DNA of 64,000 nucleotides. Origin: Pseudomonas sp. S37. Its GTDB lineage: Bacteria > Pseudomonadota > Gammaproteobacteria > Pseudomonadales > Pseudomonadaceae. Below are positions 17,115 to 26,545 of the stretch, piece after piece. The stretch lies in assembly GCF_016658545.1 (NCBI RefSeq), contig NZ_JACVZC010000004.1, positions 103,126 through 167,125 on the forward strand. Reading direction: 5' to 3'. Made by a program: the position numbers and the translations under genes. The first letter of the stretch is position 1. Each line of letters starts with the position of its first letter. Under the pieces are notes generated by a model. That model made no database searches. It had not been told where the DNA came from and was given only the letters and a program-made list of their open reading frames with translations.

Positions 17115-18413
17115 TCAATCCTGCAGGTTGCACCATTGAGCAATAAACAATGCGATGCTTTTCGTGATCAGTCTCAGGGACTCGATGTGCACACGCTCAT
17201 CAAATCCATGGATGTCCAGCGACTTGGGCCCGTAAACGAGCGTAGGCATGTCGCCGTAGATAACGAAAACACGAGCATCGAGGTAACCAGGCGTGGTGAA
17301 GGACTCAAGCTCACTCTCGAACGCGATCCGGTGGCAATCGCGCAGAGTGTTTTCAGCGTCAGAACCTTCCTCCAGCACGTAGCCCTCGGCGTAGAAGCCG
17401 TTGAAGGTGACCTCAGGAGCAAGACCACCAAGGCGAGGATCAGATGCAGCCTCGGCCAGGCATGCCTCGATCTCGGCACGGGCTTCATCGGCAGTGGTGC
17501 CAGGGTAGATGGCGGCACGCACTTCGAATTCGCACCATGGTGGTACAGTCGAAGGCCAGTCGCCGCCAACGATCTTGCCGATGTTGAAATTAATCGGGTG
17601 ATCCAGATGCTCGAAGTGACGATGGCAATGGTGCTGACCGTTCCATTTAGACTCGATCTTGCGTAGAGCTTCCATGGCGGCGTAGGCAGCATCGATGGCG
17701 TTAACGCCAGTCTCCATTTCGCGGTTGTGCGTTGGACGGCCCTTGACCTTGACCTTGAACCAGAGCACACCCACGTTGGCCCGAACCAGCATGTTCTCTT
17801 CAGGCTCAGGAATGATGACGGCATCCGCCTTGTAACCACGAAGCAGCGCTGCAAGCGCACCATTGCCGGTGCATTCTTCCTCGACCACCGACTGGAAGTA
17901 AATCGGGGCCCCAGGTGCATAGCCGGCGGCCTTGATAGCGTCGTAGGCAAACAGGTTCGCTACGAGACCGGCTTTCATGTCCGCCGAACCGCGACCATAC
18001 AGCCAACCGTCGATGATCGCTGGATCCCAAGGAGAGCGGGCCCAGTTTTCGACCGGGCCGGTTGGAACCACGTCGATATGACCATTCAAGATCAGCGAAC
18101 GCCCAGTCTGCTGCTCAGGACGATAGGTGCCTACAACGTTGAAGGCGTTTTCGTAGGAGACGGTAACGGGCCCGAAGCCTGGGTGGGACTTGATGTCCTC
18201 CACGTCGATCTTCCAACGATCCATCGAAAAGCCGCGCTTGTGCATGGCCTCGTAGAGGAAGTCCTGGGCAGTGTGTTCCTGCTCACGCAACGACGGGATG
18301 CGAACGAGATCTTGGGTGAATCGCAATTGAGCGTCGAAGTTGTCATCGACTGCTTTCAGGATGCGATGAACCTGTTCAGGCGTCAGCTGATTCTGACCGG
18401 TAGTGCTAGTCAT
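17115..18413 (-). CDS. M20-family deacylase (ArgE/DapE type)
   Basis: This is a 432 aa cytoplasmic metallo-hydrolase that releases acyl groups from N-acyl amino acids or related amides. Metal ligands are visible: His112-x-Asp114 (NGHIDVVP), Asp145 (GRGSADMKAG), and the catalytic/bridging Glu pair at 178-180 (VVEEECTGNG). A dimerisation lid occupies about residues 215-330, and a C-terminal His appears in LDIHGFDERV. Length matches the ArgE/DapE family. It is downstream of an MHS transporter on the same strand (40-base gap) and under the likely control of the divergent LysR. The true acyl substrate is unknown. Confidence 0.88.
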   Translation of the reverse strand: MTSTTGQNQLTPEQVHRILKAVDDNFDAQLRFTQDLVRIPSLREQEHTAQDFLYEAMHKRGFSMDRWKIDVEDIKSHPGFGPVTVSYENAFNVVGTYRPEQQTGRSLILNGHIDVVPTGPVENWARSPWDPAIIDGWLYGRGSADMKAGLVANLFAYDAIKAAGYAPGAPIYFQSVVEEECTGNGALAALLRGYKADAVIIPEPEENMLVRANVGVLWFKVKVKGRPTHNREMETGVNAIDAAYAAMEALRKIESKWNGQHHCHRHFEHLDHPINFNIGKIVGGDWPSTVPPWCEFEVRAAIYPGTTADEARAEIEACLAEAASDPRLGGLAPEVTFNGFYAEGYVLEEGSDAENTLRDCHRIAFESELESFTTPGYLDARVFVIYGDMPTLVYGPKSLDIHGFDERVHIESLRLITKSIALFIAQWCNLQD

Positions 18414-18452
18414 GGTTGATTCCTAGATTGGTTTTTATGAAAGGTTTACGGG

Positions 18453-19775
18453 TCAGGCCTGATGGGCAGTCGCAGTGCCAAGATGCGGGTCACGACGCCT
18501 CTTGTGAATCGACAGGCCGATCACGGAAACCAAGGTGATCGCCGAAAGCACGGAGTAGAAAACGGCGAGAGGGAACCACTGATTGGGGTAGATGTGGGTC
18601 AGCCAGGTGCCAATCAAAGGAGTCAGGCCACCAGCAATCGCACCGCAGAATTGGTAGGAAAGGGAGATCCCGGTGTAACGAATCCGGGTCTCGAATGCAG
18701 AGCTGATGAAGCCCGCCATAGCCGAGTAAATGGCGGCCATGAAGACCAGAACAATAGCGATACCGACGATGATGCTGAGGCTGGTGCCTTGGCTGACCAG
18801 CATGAACATTGGGTACGGCGCAGCCACCGATGCTGCAGCAGCGAAGATCAGCACCCGAGACGTGCCAACAGTTTCAGCAAACCATGCGGCCAGCGGCTGA
18901 ATGAAGAACTGGATGATCGCGACGACGAACAGGCAATCCAAGATCATCCGGCGATCCAGTCCCAGCGTTTGGGAGGCATAGGACAACATGAAGGTATTGG
19001 TGAAGTAGATACCGCCAATCGCCACGGTACAAACGCCCATGCACAGGAGAAGCGTGCGCCATGCAGTCCGGAACACTTCTCGTGCAGGAATCTCAGTGGT
19101 TTCTTTTTCCTCCAGCACTTTGGCGAAATCTGGAGACTCACTGACGCCAATTCGGATGAAGTAGCCGACCAGGAGAAGCACAGCACTGATCAAGAACGGG
19201 ATGCGCCAACCCCAGCTAACGAAATCAGCTTCGTCCATGGAAGTGACCATGCGGAAAGCCAGCAACGAAAGAATCAAGCCAGCCGGGCTACCCAGCTGTG
19301 CAAAAGAGGCAGCGAAGGTTCGGCGTTTGGCCGAGGCATGTTCGCCCGCCATAAGCACTGCCCCGCCCCACTCTCCGCCGACCGCCAAGCCTTGAGCCAG
19401 ACGCAACACAATCAAGAGGATCGGAGCCAGAATGCCAGCCTGTTCATAACTGGGCAGAAGGCCGATGCCAACTGTCGCAATGCCCATGATGACCAAAGTG
19501 ACCATGAGGGCTTTCTTACGACCAACACGGTCGCCCAAGTGGCCAAAGACGAACCCGCCCAAGGGGCGTGCCAGGAACCCAACAGCAAAGGTGCCGAATG
19601 CCGCCATGGTGCTCAAGAACGCATCACCCGTAGGGAAGAAAACCTTCCCGAAGACCAAAGCTGCTGCTGTCGCATAGATATAAAAATCGTACCACTCGAT
19701 TGTGGTACCAATGAATGCTGCAGTGGCAGCGCGCACGGGCTGTTTTGCAGCCGGCACATGGGATGTCCCGGTCAT
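18453..19775 (-). CDS. MHS-family MFS transporter
   Basis: This is an inner-membrane symporter of about 440 aa. Marks are FIGTTIEWYDFYIYATAAALVFGKVFFP, GHLGDRVGRKKALMV, GLAVGGEWGGAVLMAGEHA and IRYTGISLSYQFCGAIAGG. I chose the ATG at 19775 (GAGAGG nine bases upstream); the frame is open further but the extra 28 residues are unlike the family. It is the first gene of a minus-strand unit (MHS, then M20 deacylase) and diverges from the LysR gene at 19944. It is related to, but clearly less similar than, the 15523 and 41484 transporters to each other. Confidence 0.87.
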   Translation of the reverse strand: MTGTSHVPAAKQPVRAATAAFIGTTIEWYDFYIYATAAALVFGKVFFPTGDAFLSTMAAFGTFAVGFLARPLGGFVFGHLGDRVGRKKALMVTLVIMGIATVGIGLLPSYEQAGILAPILLIVLRLAQGLAVGGEWGGAVLMAGEHASAKRRTFAASFAQLGSPAGLILSLLAFRMVTSMDEADFVSWGWRIPFLISAVLLLVGYFIRIGVSESPDFAKVLEEKETTEIPAREVFRTAWRTLLLCMGVCTVAIGGIYFTNTFMLSYASQTLGLDRRMILDCLFVVAIIQFFIQPLAAWFAETVGTSRVLIFAAAASVAAPYPMFMLVSQGTSLSIIVGIAIVLVFMAAIYSAMAGFISSAFETRIRYTGISLSYQFCGAIAGGLTPLIGTWLTHIYPNQWFPLAVFYSVLSAITLVSVIGLSIHKRRRDPHLGTATAHQA

Positions 19776-19943
19776 GGTGAAGGCCTCTCTTAGATTTGTT
19801 GTGAGATTTATGCGCTCACCGAGACATTCGGTCAATTTCCGTATTCTTAAGCTGAACATTAGTTAAATTAATGTCTTGTGCTAGGGTCGCTGAATGAGGT
19901 TTGCTACATAGCAACCCGGAAATAAGTGAAATGATGGCCGCAG

Positions 19944-20921
19944 ATGAAAGACAAAAATCACCGTATCAGTGATCGCCTTGACTGGAATCTACTTCGGACT
20001 TTTCTGGTGATCGCAAGAGAGAAAAGCATCAGCTCTGCTGCGGTAAAATTGCACGTCACCCAATCCGCCGTAAGCCAGGCGCTACGCCGGCTTGAGGATC
20101 AGTTCGGGCGACGGTTGATCGAGCGTCACCATAGTCGGTTCTACCTCACGGCTGCAGGGGAAGAGGTGCTGGCCGCCGCCGATACCATTTATGGCAATGT
20201 GGCTCAGTTGGCGAGCAACGTTTCAGATGCGGAAGAGCAGACCGTGGGCAGGATCAACGTGTTGGTCGCAAGCCGCATCCACTCCGCCGTCTACGACGCG
20301 TTCTGGGCAAAGTTTCATAAGGCTCATCCCCGCATCGAAGTTGAGCTTGAGGTCATGCCCAGCAGTGAAATTGTTAAGATCATCCAGCAGAAAGGTGCCA
20401 CTGCTGGAATCGCCCTTTGCAAGCAAATCCCAAAGCGATTGGAGCACAAAATTTTCCTGCAGCAGACCTACGGCTTGTTCTGCGGCCAATACCATGACCT
20501 CTATGGCAAATCCGACCTCACGATGGAGGATCTTCTGGGTGAGAATTTCGTTTCTTTCACCAGCGATGCACTTGGCGATAGCTTGTCCCCACTCACGATC
20601 TTCCGGGATCAGCGAGGGTTCTCGGGAACGGTAGTAGCAAGCTCTTCTCAGTACGATGAGGTCAAACGTCTCCTAGTAGCTGGCTTCGGCATTGGTTGTC
20701 TCCCTGAACATAGCGTCCAAGCTGACCTAGAGGAAGGTAGGCTCTGGCGTCTCCCTCCGGATGAGGGAGTCTGTACCGCAAATCTCTACTTTCTATGGCA
20801 TGAAGATGCTCAACGGACTGCAGCAGAGAGAACGTTTCTGGACGCATTCAAAGCTCATATCGAGACTTATCCCCTTCCTCACCGCTTGCTCGCAACCCTA
20901 CCAGCCATATCGGTTGAGTAA
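19944..20921 (+). CDS. LysR-family regulator divergent from MHS-M20 unit
   Basis: This is a 325 aa LysR regulator. Its helix-turn-helix is at residues 12-75 (LDWNLLRTFLVIAREKSISSAAVKLHVTQSAVSQALRRLE). The effector domain contains LLGENFVSFTSDALGDSLSPL. The protein 40351-41328 has the same layout and length (DRLDWNLLRTYLAIGQEGSISRAAARLHVTQSAVSQALRRLE; MRGENFVSFVSDQLGGNLSPL), so the two are paralogues, each divergent from an MHS transporter. It likely regulates 19775-17115 and possibly the downstream amidohydrolase gene at 21131. Confidence 0.88.
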   Translation: MKDKNHRISDRLDWNLLRTFLVIAREKSISSAAVKLHVTQSAVSQALRRLEDQFGRRLIERHHSRFYLTAAGEEVLAAADTIYGNVAQLASNVSDAEEQTVGRINVLVASRIHSAVYDAFWAKFHKAHPRIEVELEVMPSSEIVKIIQQKGATAGIALCKQIPKRLEHKIFLQQTYGLFCGQYHDLYGKSDLTMEDLLGENFVSFTSDALGDSLSPLTIFRDQRGFSGTVVASSSQYDEVKRLLVAGFGIGCLPEHSVQADLEEGRLWRLPPDEGVCTANLYFLWHEDAQRTAAERTFLDAFKAHIETYPLPHRLLATLPAISVE

Positions 20922-21130
20922 TTGGCGGCTGCTGAAGATTAGGGTCTAAAGACTATGTGCCCATTGAACCGGGCCATTAGGTGTAGAAAAACAAAAATCT
21001 TTCAACAACCTCATGCTCACTAGAAAATAATTTCAGTTACCCCCCTGTGATGGGAGTCTAAAGCAAAGCAATTTTTCATCAGAAGAGGGAATATTTTTGT
21101 CACCGACAATACGATCTAGGAACAAAAATA

Positions 21131-22165
21131 GTGATCACCATTTTTAGCTCCAACCACCGGCTTCATCACGGCACAGAACTCAAGGATGGATCCTTGAAAC
21201 CGTCGTTTGAAAATCCGCAAAGAGCAGATACCGTCCTGGCTCGCGTTAAAAGCGAGGGCCTTGGCGATGTCATTTCAGAGCAGCGCTTCGACCGTTCCAA
21301 CTATGTCCCAGCACACAGCGAGCGTTACGTGACGTTCCTGGAAAACGCTTGGCAGGAGTGGGTGGCCACCGGAAAAACGCATGACGCACTGCCCCTTGTA
21401 TGGCCAGTGCGTGACTTGGCCATCGATAAGGAACCAGGATTCATTGATGGCAAGCTGGGCTTTTACGCTATGGACGCCGGTGCACCTATCACCCAGGGAA
21501 CTTGGGAAGCCGTCCGCAGTAGCGCAGATGTCGCTTTGACAGGAATGGAGCGGGTGATAGAAGGGGAGCTTGGTGCATTCGCTTTGTGCCGCCCGCCAGG
21601 GCACCACGCCGCTCGGGAATACATGGGTGGCTACTGCTACCTAAACAATGCTGCTATCGCGGCAGAACGCTGCCTTCGTCGTGGTGCAAAGCGTGTCGCA
21701 ATTCTGGACGTGGATTTCCATCACGGCAACGGCACGCAGAACATCTTCTACGACCGGAACGATGTCTTCTTCGCCTCTATCCATGGTGATCCTTCTGTCT
21801 CCTACCCCTACTTCTCGGGGTTCGCAGATGAGAAAGGCGTAGGTATCGGTGAAGGCTTCAATGCTAACTACCCGCTGCCTCGAGGCACACAGTGGGACAC
21901 GTTCAGCGTGGCATTGGCGGACTCTCTGAAGCGCGTACAGGCTCACCAGCCCGACTTCCTGATCATCTCTCTTGGAGTTGACACCTTCGAGCACGATCCT
22001 ATCAGCCACTTTCGCTTGACCAGCGAAAACTTTATTCAAATGGGGGAAGCCATTGCCGAAGTAGGTATCCCAACTCTGTTCGTGATGGAGGGCGGCTATA
22101 TGGTAGACGAAATAGGTATTAACGCAGTGAACACGCTGCAGGGCTACGACAGTAAAATTTTTTGA
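21131..22165 (+). CDS. Acetylpolyamine amidohydrolase (class II HDAC family)
   Basis: This is a 344 aa zinc deacetylase predicted to release acetate from acetylated polyamines such as acetylputrescine or acetylcadaverine. Zinc ligands Asp195 and His197 (DVDFHHGNGT) and Asp284 (LGVDTFEHDP), the His158-His159 pair (PPGHHAAR) and Tyr323 (EGGYM) sit at exactly the residue numbers I recall for the Mycoplana ramosa acetylpolyamine amidohydrolase, and the length agrees (341 aa there). The start is a GTG at 21131; no better start exists nearby. It follows the LysR gene after about 210 bases and is directly followed by a long palindrome that may end transcription. It fits the N-deacylation theme of the M20 gene. 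Confidence 0.9.
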   Translation: MITIFSSNHRLHHGTELKDGSLKPSFENPQRADTVLARVKSEGLGDVISEQRFDRSNYVPAHSERYVTFLENAWQEWVATGKTHDALPLVWPVRDLAIDKEPGFIDGKLGFYAMDAGAPITQGTWEAVRSSADVALTGMERVIEGELGAFALCRPPGHHAAREYMGGYCYLNNAAIAAERCLRRGAKRVAILDVDFHHGNGTQNIFYDRNDVFFASIHGDPSVSYPYFSGFADEKGVGIGEGFNANYPLPRGTQWDTFSVALADSLKRVQAHQPDFLIISLGVDTFEHDPISHFRLTSENFIQMGEAIAEVGIPTLFVMEGGYMVDEIGINAVNTLQGYDSKIF

Positions 22166-22371
22166 AAAATCCCCGCTCTCGAGCGTAATGCTGTTCACTT
22201 AAGATCGCCGGGGCCGCTGTGCGGCCCTTTCGCGGCACAAGGCCGCTCCCACAATGACCGCGTGAGCCCTGAGATGTTGGCTTACGCGGTCGGTGTAGGA
22301 GCGGCCTTGTGCCGCGATGGGCTGCAAAGCAGCCCTAAGTGAACAGCATTACGCTCTCGAGCGGGGATTTT
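22166..22371. repeat. 206-base near-perfect palindrome with REP-type core
   Basis: The outer arms are 36 bases each (22166-22201 and 22336-22371), inverted copies differing only inside a CTCTCGAG/CTCGAGAG block. Inside lie a second pair (GGGCCGC..GCGGCCC near 22211 and GGGCTGC..GCAGCCC near 22319), a third (22231-22253 and 22294-22316, 23 bases, one mismatch) and a fourth (22256-22268 and 22279-22291, one mismatch). The core resembles Pseudomonas REP doublets (GCGGCACAAGGCCGCTCC). The whole can fold as one long hairpin and starts the base after the amidohydrolase stop codon. Confidence 0.85.
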
Positions 22372-22808
22372 AGTTTAAATCTAGACTCGCCATCACAGAA
22401 AAATTGTTAAACACAGACTTTATAACCCAAGGTACAGAAACCCATACAAAGAAACCAAGACACCCAGGCACATAAAGATGGAAAATTAACACTTATCGAT
22501 CGGCTCTCCAGTTAGATTTGGGGTGGCGAGCCCAGCCGCGCTCTGCTAACGCTATCTTACTTATTCTAGCTAGTGATCAAGAAGCGCCGCCCTCTAACAT
22601 CTCGCCTAAATTTCTGGCACCCACGCCATTTTTGAGCCTACCAAGCGCTCAATCCCATCCGGCACAGCATCTGGAGTAGGTTTGCCTGTACGGCAAGGAA
22701 TGCTTCTGAAAAGCATAATTGTGGTAAGGCTTCTTGGCTCCTAGGATCACATGGAGGCTGCACACCGTCCTCCTTTGCCACTCTATACTGCCGGAGAGCT
22801 TAATAACA
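22372..22808. other. AT-rich intergenic stretch upstream of the MFS gene
   Basis: No gene could be supported here. The stretch marks a visible shift from GC-rich sequence on the left to AT-rich sequence on the right and probably holds the promoter for the MFS-porin pair. A GGAGAG site directly precedes the MFS ATG. Confidence 0.4.
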
Positions 22809-24098
22809 ATGACAACTGCGCAGGCAACAAATAACACCGTGGCCGGTCGACTGCCGCAAAACAAGCTATACAAACTTGTGGTAGCATCATCAATCGGCAA
22901 CGCACTTGAATGGTTCGACTTGATAGTATATGGCTTTTTCGCCATGACAATTTCCAAGTTGTTTTTCCCAAGCAATGACGAAACTGTATCACTATTACTG
23001 GCATTAGGTACATTCGCCGCATCTTACCTTATAAGGCCTTTAGGCGCCATTGTACTTGGATCATATGCAGATCGCGTCGGGCGTAAGTCCGCAATGCTTG
23101 TTTCAATATGGTTGATGATGGCAGGGACTTTTATCATAGCGACCATGCCGACCTTTGAGACAATTGGGATCCTAGCCCCTATTGGTATTTTCGCCGCTCG
23201 GCTTATTCAAGGCTTTTCAGCCGGGGGAGAGTTCGGCAGTGCAACGGCACTGCTGGTTGAGCATGCTCCAGAGCGAAAAGGGCTCATCTCAAGCTTTATG
23301 TTTGCGAGTCAAGGTATTAGCGCATTACTAGCCTCAGGATTTGGAATAGCATTAAGCTCCATGCTAACTCAATCCCAGCTGGAAAGCTGGGGATGGCGCA
23401 TACCATTCCTCTTTGGATTACTAATAGGCCCAATTGGTCTTTACATCCGCAAGCACATACAAGATGCGGAAGAGTTCAGCAAAAGCAGTCATAGCCATGC
23501 ACCCATCAGTGCCATTTTGAAAACGCATAAAGCTTCACTAGCACTCGCAATTGGCTCTTTAATCATGTCCACTTCAGTGAGTTATGTGATCATATTTATG
23601 CCAACATATGCTGTGAAAAATTTAGGCCTCACCGCATCAGTCGGCTTTACGGGAACGTTATTAAGCGGCGCAGTCCTGGCCATCTTAACGCCATTTATAG
23701 GCCATCTGAGCGACTCAATAGGTCGTACACGCTTAATGTTCTGGTCGGTCATTGTATTCACATGCACCATTTATCCCGCGTTCGTGTTCCTGTCGCATGA
23801 GCCAACTCTACCATCGCTGCTTTTAGTACTTTTTTGGATGACAGTACTGAAATGCGTTTACTTTGGCGGCCTACCTGCATTGATGTCAGAGTTATTCCCA
23901 ACCGCCGTGCGAGCCACTGGCATGGCTCTGAGCTACAACATTGGCACCACTATTTTTGGTAGTTTCACGCCATTCTTCATAACATGGCTTATAGACATCA
24001 GCAATGACACAATGGCGCCAAGCTGGTATCTACTTACAACTGGCCTATTGAGCCTGATCTCCTTGTTCGGAATAAAGAGAAAGCTAACAACCGAGTAA
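22809..24098 (+). CDS. MFS transporter, MHS family
   Basis: This is an inner-membrane symporter of about 429 aa. Marks are SSIGNALEWFDLIVYGFFAMTISK, GSYADRVGRKSAMLV, GFSAGGEFGSATALLVEHAPE and VRATGMALSYNIGTTIFG. The GNALEWFDF-type start and the RATG block resemble the citrate/tricarballylate and ProP-like branches. I chose the ATG at 22809 (GGAGAG upstream) over an open frame extending to 22734. Codon use is AT-rich compared with the MHS genes at 15523 and 41484, suggesting a different origin. It is followed by an OprD-family porin. Confidence 0.87.
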   Translation: MTTAQATNNTVAGRLPQNKLYKLVVASSIGNALEWFDLIVYGFFAMTISKLFFPSNDETVSLLLALGTFAASYLIRPLGAIVLGSYADRVGRKSAMLVSIWLMMAGTFIIATMPTFETIGILAPIGIFAARLIQGFSAGGEFGSATALLVEHAPERKGLISSFMFASQGISALLASGFGIALSSMLTQSQLESWGWRIPFLFGLLIGPIGLYIRKHIQDAEEFSKSSHSHAPISAILKTHKASLALAIGSLIMSTSVSYVIIFMPTYAVKNLGLTASVGFTGTLLSGAVLAILTPFIGHLSDSIGRTRLMFWSVIVFTCTIYPAFVFLSHEPTLPSLLLVLFWMTVLKCVYFGGLPALMSELFPTAVRATGMALSYNIGTTIFGSFTPFFITWLIDISNDTMAPSWYLLTTGLLSLISLFGIKRKLTTE

Positions 24099-24145
24099 AA
24101 TCAGACAGTCATTGCATTCTAGAAGACACCTAAACACTACAGATG

Positions 24146-24174
24146 TGCCGGAGCAGATAGTTAGCGCTCCGGCA
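24146..24174 (+). terminator. Hairpin between MFS and porin genes
   Basis: A 9-base stem (TGCCGGAGC / GCTCCGGCA) with an 11-base loop has no T run after it. It is more likely an attenuating or mRNA-stabilising hairpin than a full terminator. Confidence 0.5.
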
Positions 24175-24218
24175 ATGGCCGCACCTAAAATAAAATAACA
24201 ACAACCCGGGACATAGCC

Positions 24219-25454
24219 ATGCCTTCAGTACGACATCATTTACTCGGAACGATATTTTTAATTGCTTTCACACAAGAAAAAGCAAACGCTAGCATTTTTG
24301 ATAAAAGCGAATTGAAGCTTGACGTCAAAAACTTATATATAGACCGAAACTTCAAGAATCATGATGCTGTTAAATCGCGCACTGGCAGCTGGACGCAAGG
24401 GTTCATATTGCAATTTAAATCTGGCTATACTGATACGCCTCTTCAGCTAGGCTTAGACCTTAATGCCGACTACGCCTTCCGCCTTGATGGTAGTAAAGCA
24501 CGCTCGCCAGATGGGGTTCTTCCAGCAAAAGCTGATGGCTCCCCTGTAGGACAATATGGCCGTCTAAGCGGCACAATGAAAATACGACACTCGGAAACTG
24601 AACTTCGAATTGGTGAGCTTCATCCTAGTCTTCCTATAATTTCTTACGACCCCAGCCGCCAACTACCCACGCGCTTTGAAGGAGCAATATTGGAGACAAG
24701 AGAAATTACAAACACTACAATCACAGGAGGCAAAATATGGAGCATCACTGGTCGCGAATCGTCAAATCGAGAAAATTTATATCTATGGGGAGACTCACCA
24801 GCACAGTCAAGTGACGACCTTACTTTCATTGGGGCTTCTAATCTTATGGCCTCCAACCTGACGACAGACATTTACTACGCTCAACTGGACAACATCTACC
24901 GACAATATTATTTCGGAGCCAGCTACGAATTGCTTATTCGCGATAAGCTCAAAATAAAAACCGATGCACGATACTACGACAACAAAGAATTGGAGGAAAA
25001 GACAGCCGGACGCATTGATAATCGCTCATATGGAATCAAGTCGAGCATTGCCAAAGATGGACATGTGATGACCCTAGCATACCAGCGGATGCTGGGCAAA
25101 GATCCTTTCCCGACACTAAACAACTACACTCCTGCGCCATATTTGGTAAATTGGTCAGCATTAGGATTTGTAAAACCAGGTGAACGCTCATGGCAATTAC
25201 GGCATGACTATGATTTTTCCGCACAGGGCTTAGTTGGATTAAGGTGGACAGCTCGATGGATAGAAGGGAATTCCATATCGTTAGCTGACCAAAGTCGAGA
25301 GACCGAAAGAGCGTTCATACTGAGCTATGCTGTACAAAGCGGATATTTTGAAGGCTTGGGGCTTAGTTGGATGAATATTGGGGTCAACGTGCGCGGCTCC
25401 TCGCGTTACGAAGAAAACCGGATTGCCCTGACTTACGCCGTGAGCCTTCGGTAA
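24219..25454 (+). CDS. OprD-family outer-membrane porin (AT-rich variant)
   Basis: This is a 411 aa porin. A short N-terminal hydrophobic segment is followed by LKLDVKNLYIDRNFKN, SWTQGFILQFKSGYTDTPLQLGLDLN, ELRIGELHPSLPIISYDPSRQLPTRFEGA and a barrel-like C-terminus. These correspond to OprD landmarks, but divergence from the two GC-rich OprD genes in this window is large. Its last 71 bases overlap, tail to tail, with the LysR gene on the other strand. It pairs with the MFS transporter upstream. Confidence 0.83.
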   Translation: MPSVRHHLLGTIFLIAFTQEKANASIFDKSELKLDVKNLYIDRNFKNHDAVKSRTGSWTQGFILQFKSGYTDTPLQLGLDLNADYAFRLDGSKARSPDGVLPAKADGSPVGQYGRLSGTMKIRHSETELRIGELHPSLPIISYDPSRQLPTRFEGAILETREITNTTITGGKIWSITGRESSNRENLYLWGDSPAQSSDDLTFIGASNLMASNLTTDIYYAQLDNIYRQYYFGASYELLIRDKLKIKTDARYYDNKELEEKTAGRIDNRSYGIKSSIAKDGHVMTLAYQRMLGKDPFPTLNNYTPAPYLVNWSALGFVKPGERSWQLRHDYDFSAQGLVGLRWTARWIEGNSISLADQSRETERAFILSYAVQSGYFEGLGLSWMNIGVNVRGSSRYEENRIALTYAVSLR

Positions 25455-26385
25455 GACTGTGATGGACGGGCGAGCTCCCTGCCGCGATAAGTTTTTCTTC
25501 CAAATGGATGAGAAAGTCTAGGATTAACGCGGGAAACTTTCGTCCAGACATTATCTGAACCTGGAGGCTGCGCTGCCGCAGCTGCGAGTCTTTTATAGGC
25601 ACCAGTACTAGGCCATCCCTATCTATCACGCCACTCACAGTGGCGATCCCACTCAAAGCGATAACGTCACTGGAATTAATAACAGCATTGTAAATAGCTC
25701 CGAGCGAATGACTGGTATACGCTGGTGAAATAGATACACCTTGTAAGTGACAGGCAATGTCGAACAAGTAGCGAATGGTGGAGTCCTCGTAGGGTAGAGC
25801 AAGCGGGTAATCGGCCAACTCCAGCACCGACACATACCCCGTTGCGGCAAGTACATGATCAGATTTCATCAGAGCATAGATAGGCGCCTCACAACTGAGA
25901 GTAACCTCAACCCCCAGTATAGGAGTCAAACTAAAAGTCAGTGCGATATCCGCCACGCCGTCTTTCACCAACTGCGACGCTCGGGAGGAATCGACTACTT
26001 GGAGATCGAAGCTTGCTCCTGGATGAAGTGAGCGAAACTGCGCGCAAACCCGTGGCAGAAGCTCCCAAGCAATACCTTCCGGGCAAGCAATGGAAATTTT
26101 TTTCTGCTGTAGTGTATGTAATCCTCGCATTTCCGCAATAACATTTGAAATCTCTAAATGATTACGATTAGCGTAGGCCAATAATATTTCTCCCTGACCA
26201 GTTAATTGCATCCCCCGAGGCTTGCGCTCGAATAGCGGCAATCCTAGAGCCTCTTCCAAGTTACTTATTTGGCGACTTACAGCTGAAACAGCAACATGAA
26301 GCTCCTCTGCAGCGGCGGACAGAGAGCCTGTCCTAGCCACGCTGTGAAAATACCTAACGGAAAGATCGAGCAATATTTTTTCCAC
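25384..26385 (-). CDS. LysR-family regulator with extended C-terminus
   Basis: This is a LysR regulator of about 333 aa. The helix-turn-helix covers residues 8-65 (LSVRYFHSVARTGSLSAAAEELHVAVSAVSRQISNLE, then LFERKPRGMQLTGQGEILL). I chose the GTG at 26385 because GGAG stands about seven bases upstream; a TTG at 26397 is in frame. It is longer than usual (about 300 aa): the last ~25 residues are basic and lie antisense to the porin end. It is divergent from the M20-aminotransferase operon at 26546, its likely target. Confidence 0.85.
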   Translation of the reverse strand: MEKILLDLSVRYFHSVARTGSLSAAAEELHVAVSAVSRQISNLEEALGLPLFERKPRGMQLTGQGEILLAYANRNHLEISNVIAEMRGLHTLQQKKISIACPEGIAWELLPRVCAQFRSLHPGASFDLQVVDSSRASQLVKDGVADIALTFSLTPILGVEVTLSCEAPIYALMKSDHVLAATGYVSVLELADYPLALPYEDSTIRYLFDIACHLQGVSISPAYTSHSLGAIYNAVINSSDVIALSGIATVSGVIDRDGLVLVPIKDSQLRQRSLQVQIMSGRKFPALILDFLIHLEEKLIAAGSSPVHHSLTEGSRRKSGQSGFLRNARSRAR

Positions 26386-26545
26386 TATTTTCTCCAAATC
26401 ATCTCAGAAGCAGGTTTGCTAAAAAGACAAATCACGCTTGAAAACTTGATAATTGTTGAAAGCTTAGACCATACATTAACCTGCCAAAAGCCAACGGTCG
26501 AGCATTTAGCTTGCAATTTGATGCCACGTACAACCGGAGAATGAA

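Noticed and set aside
18462..19793. A 443-codon frame on the plus strand opposite an MHS transporter
   Set aside because: The product is low-complexity and rich in charged and His residues. The minus strand encodes a clear MHS protein.
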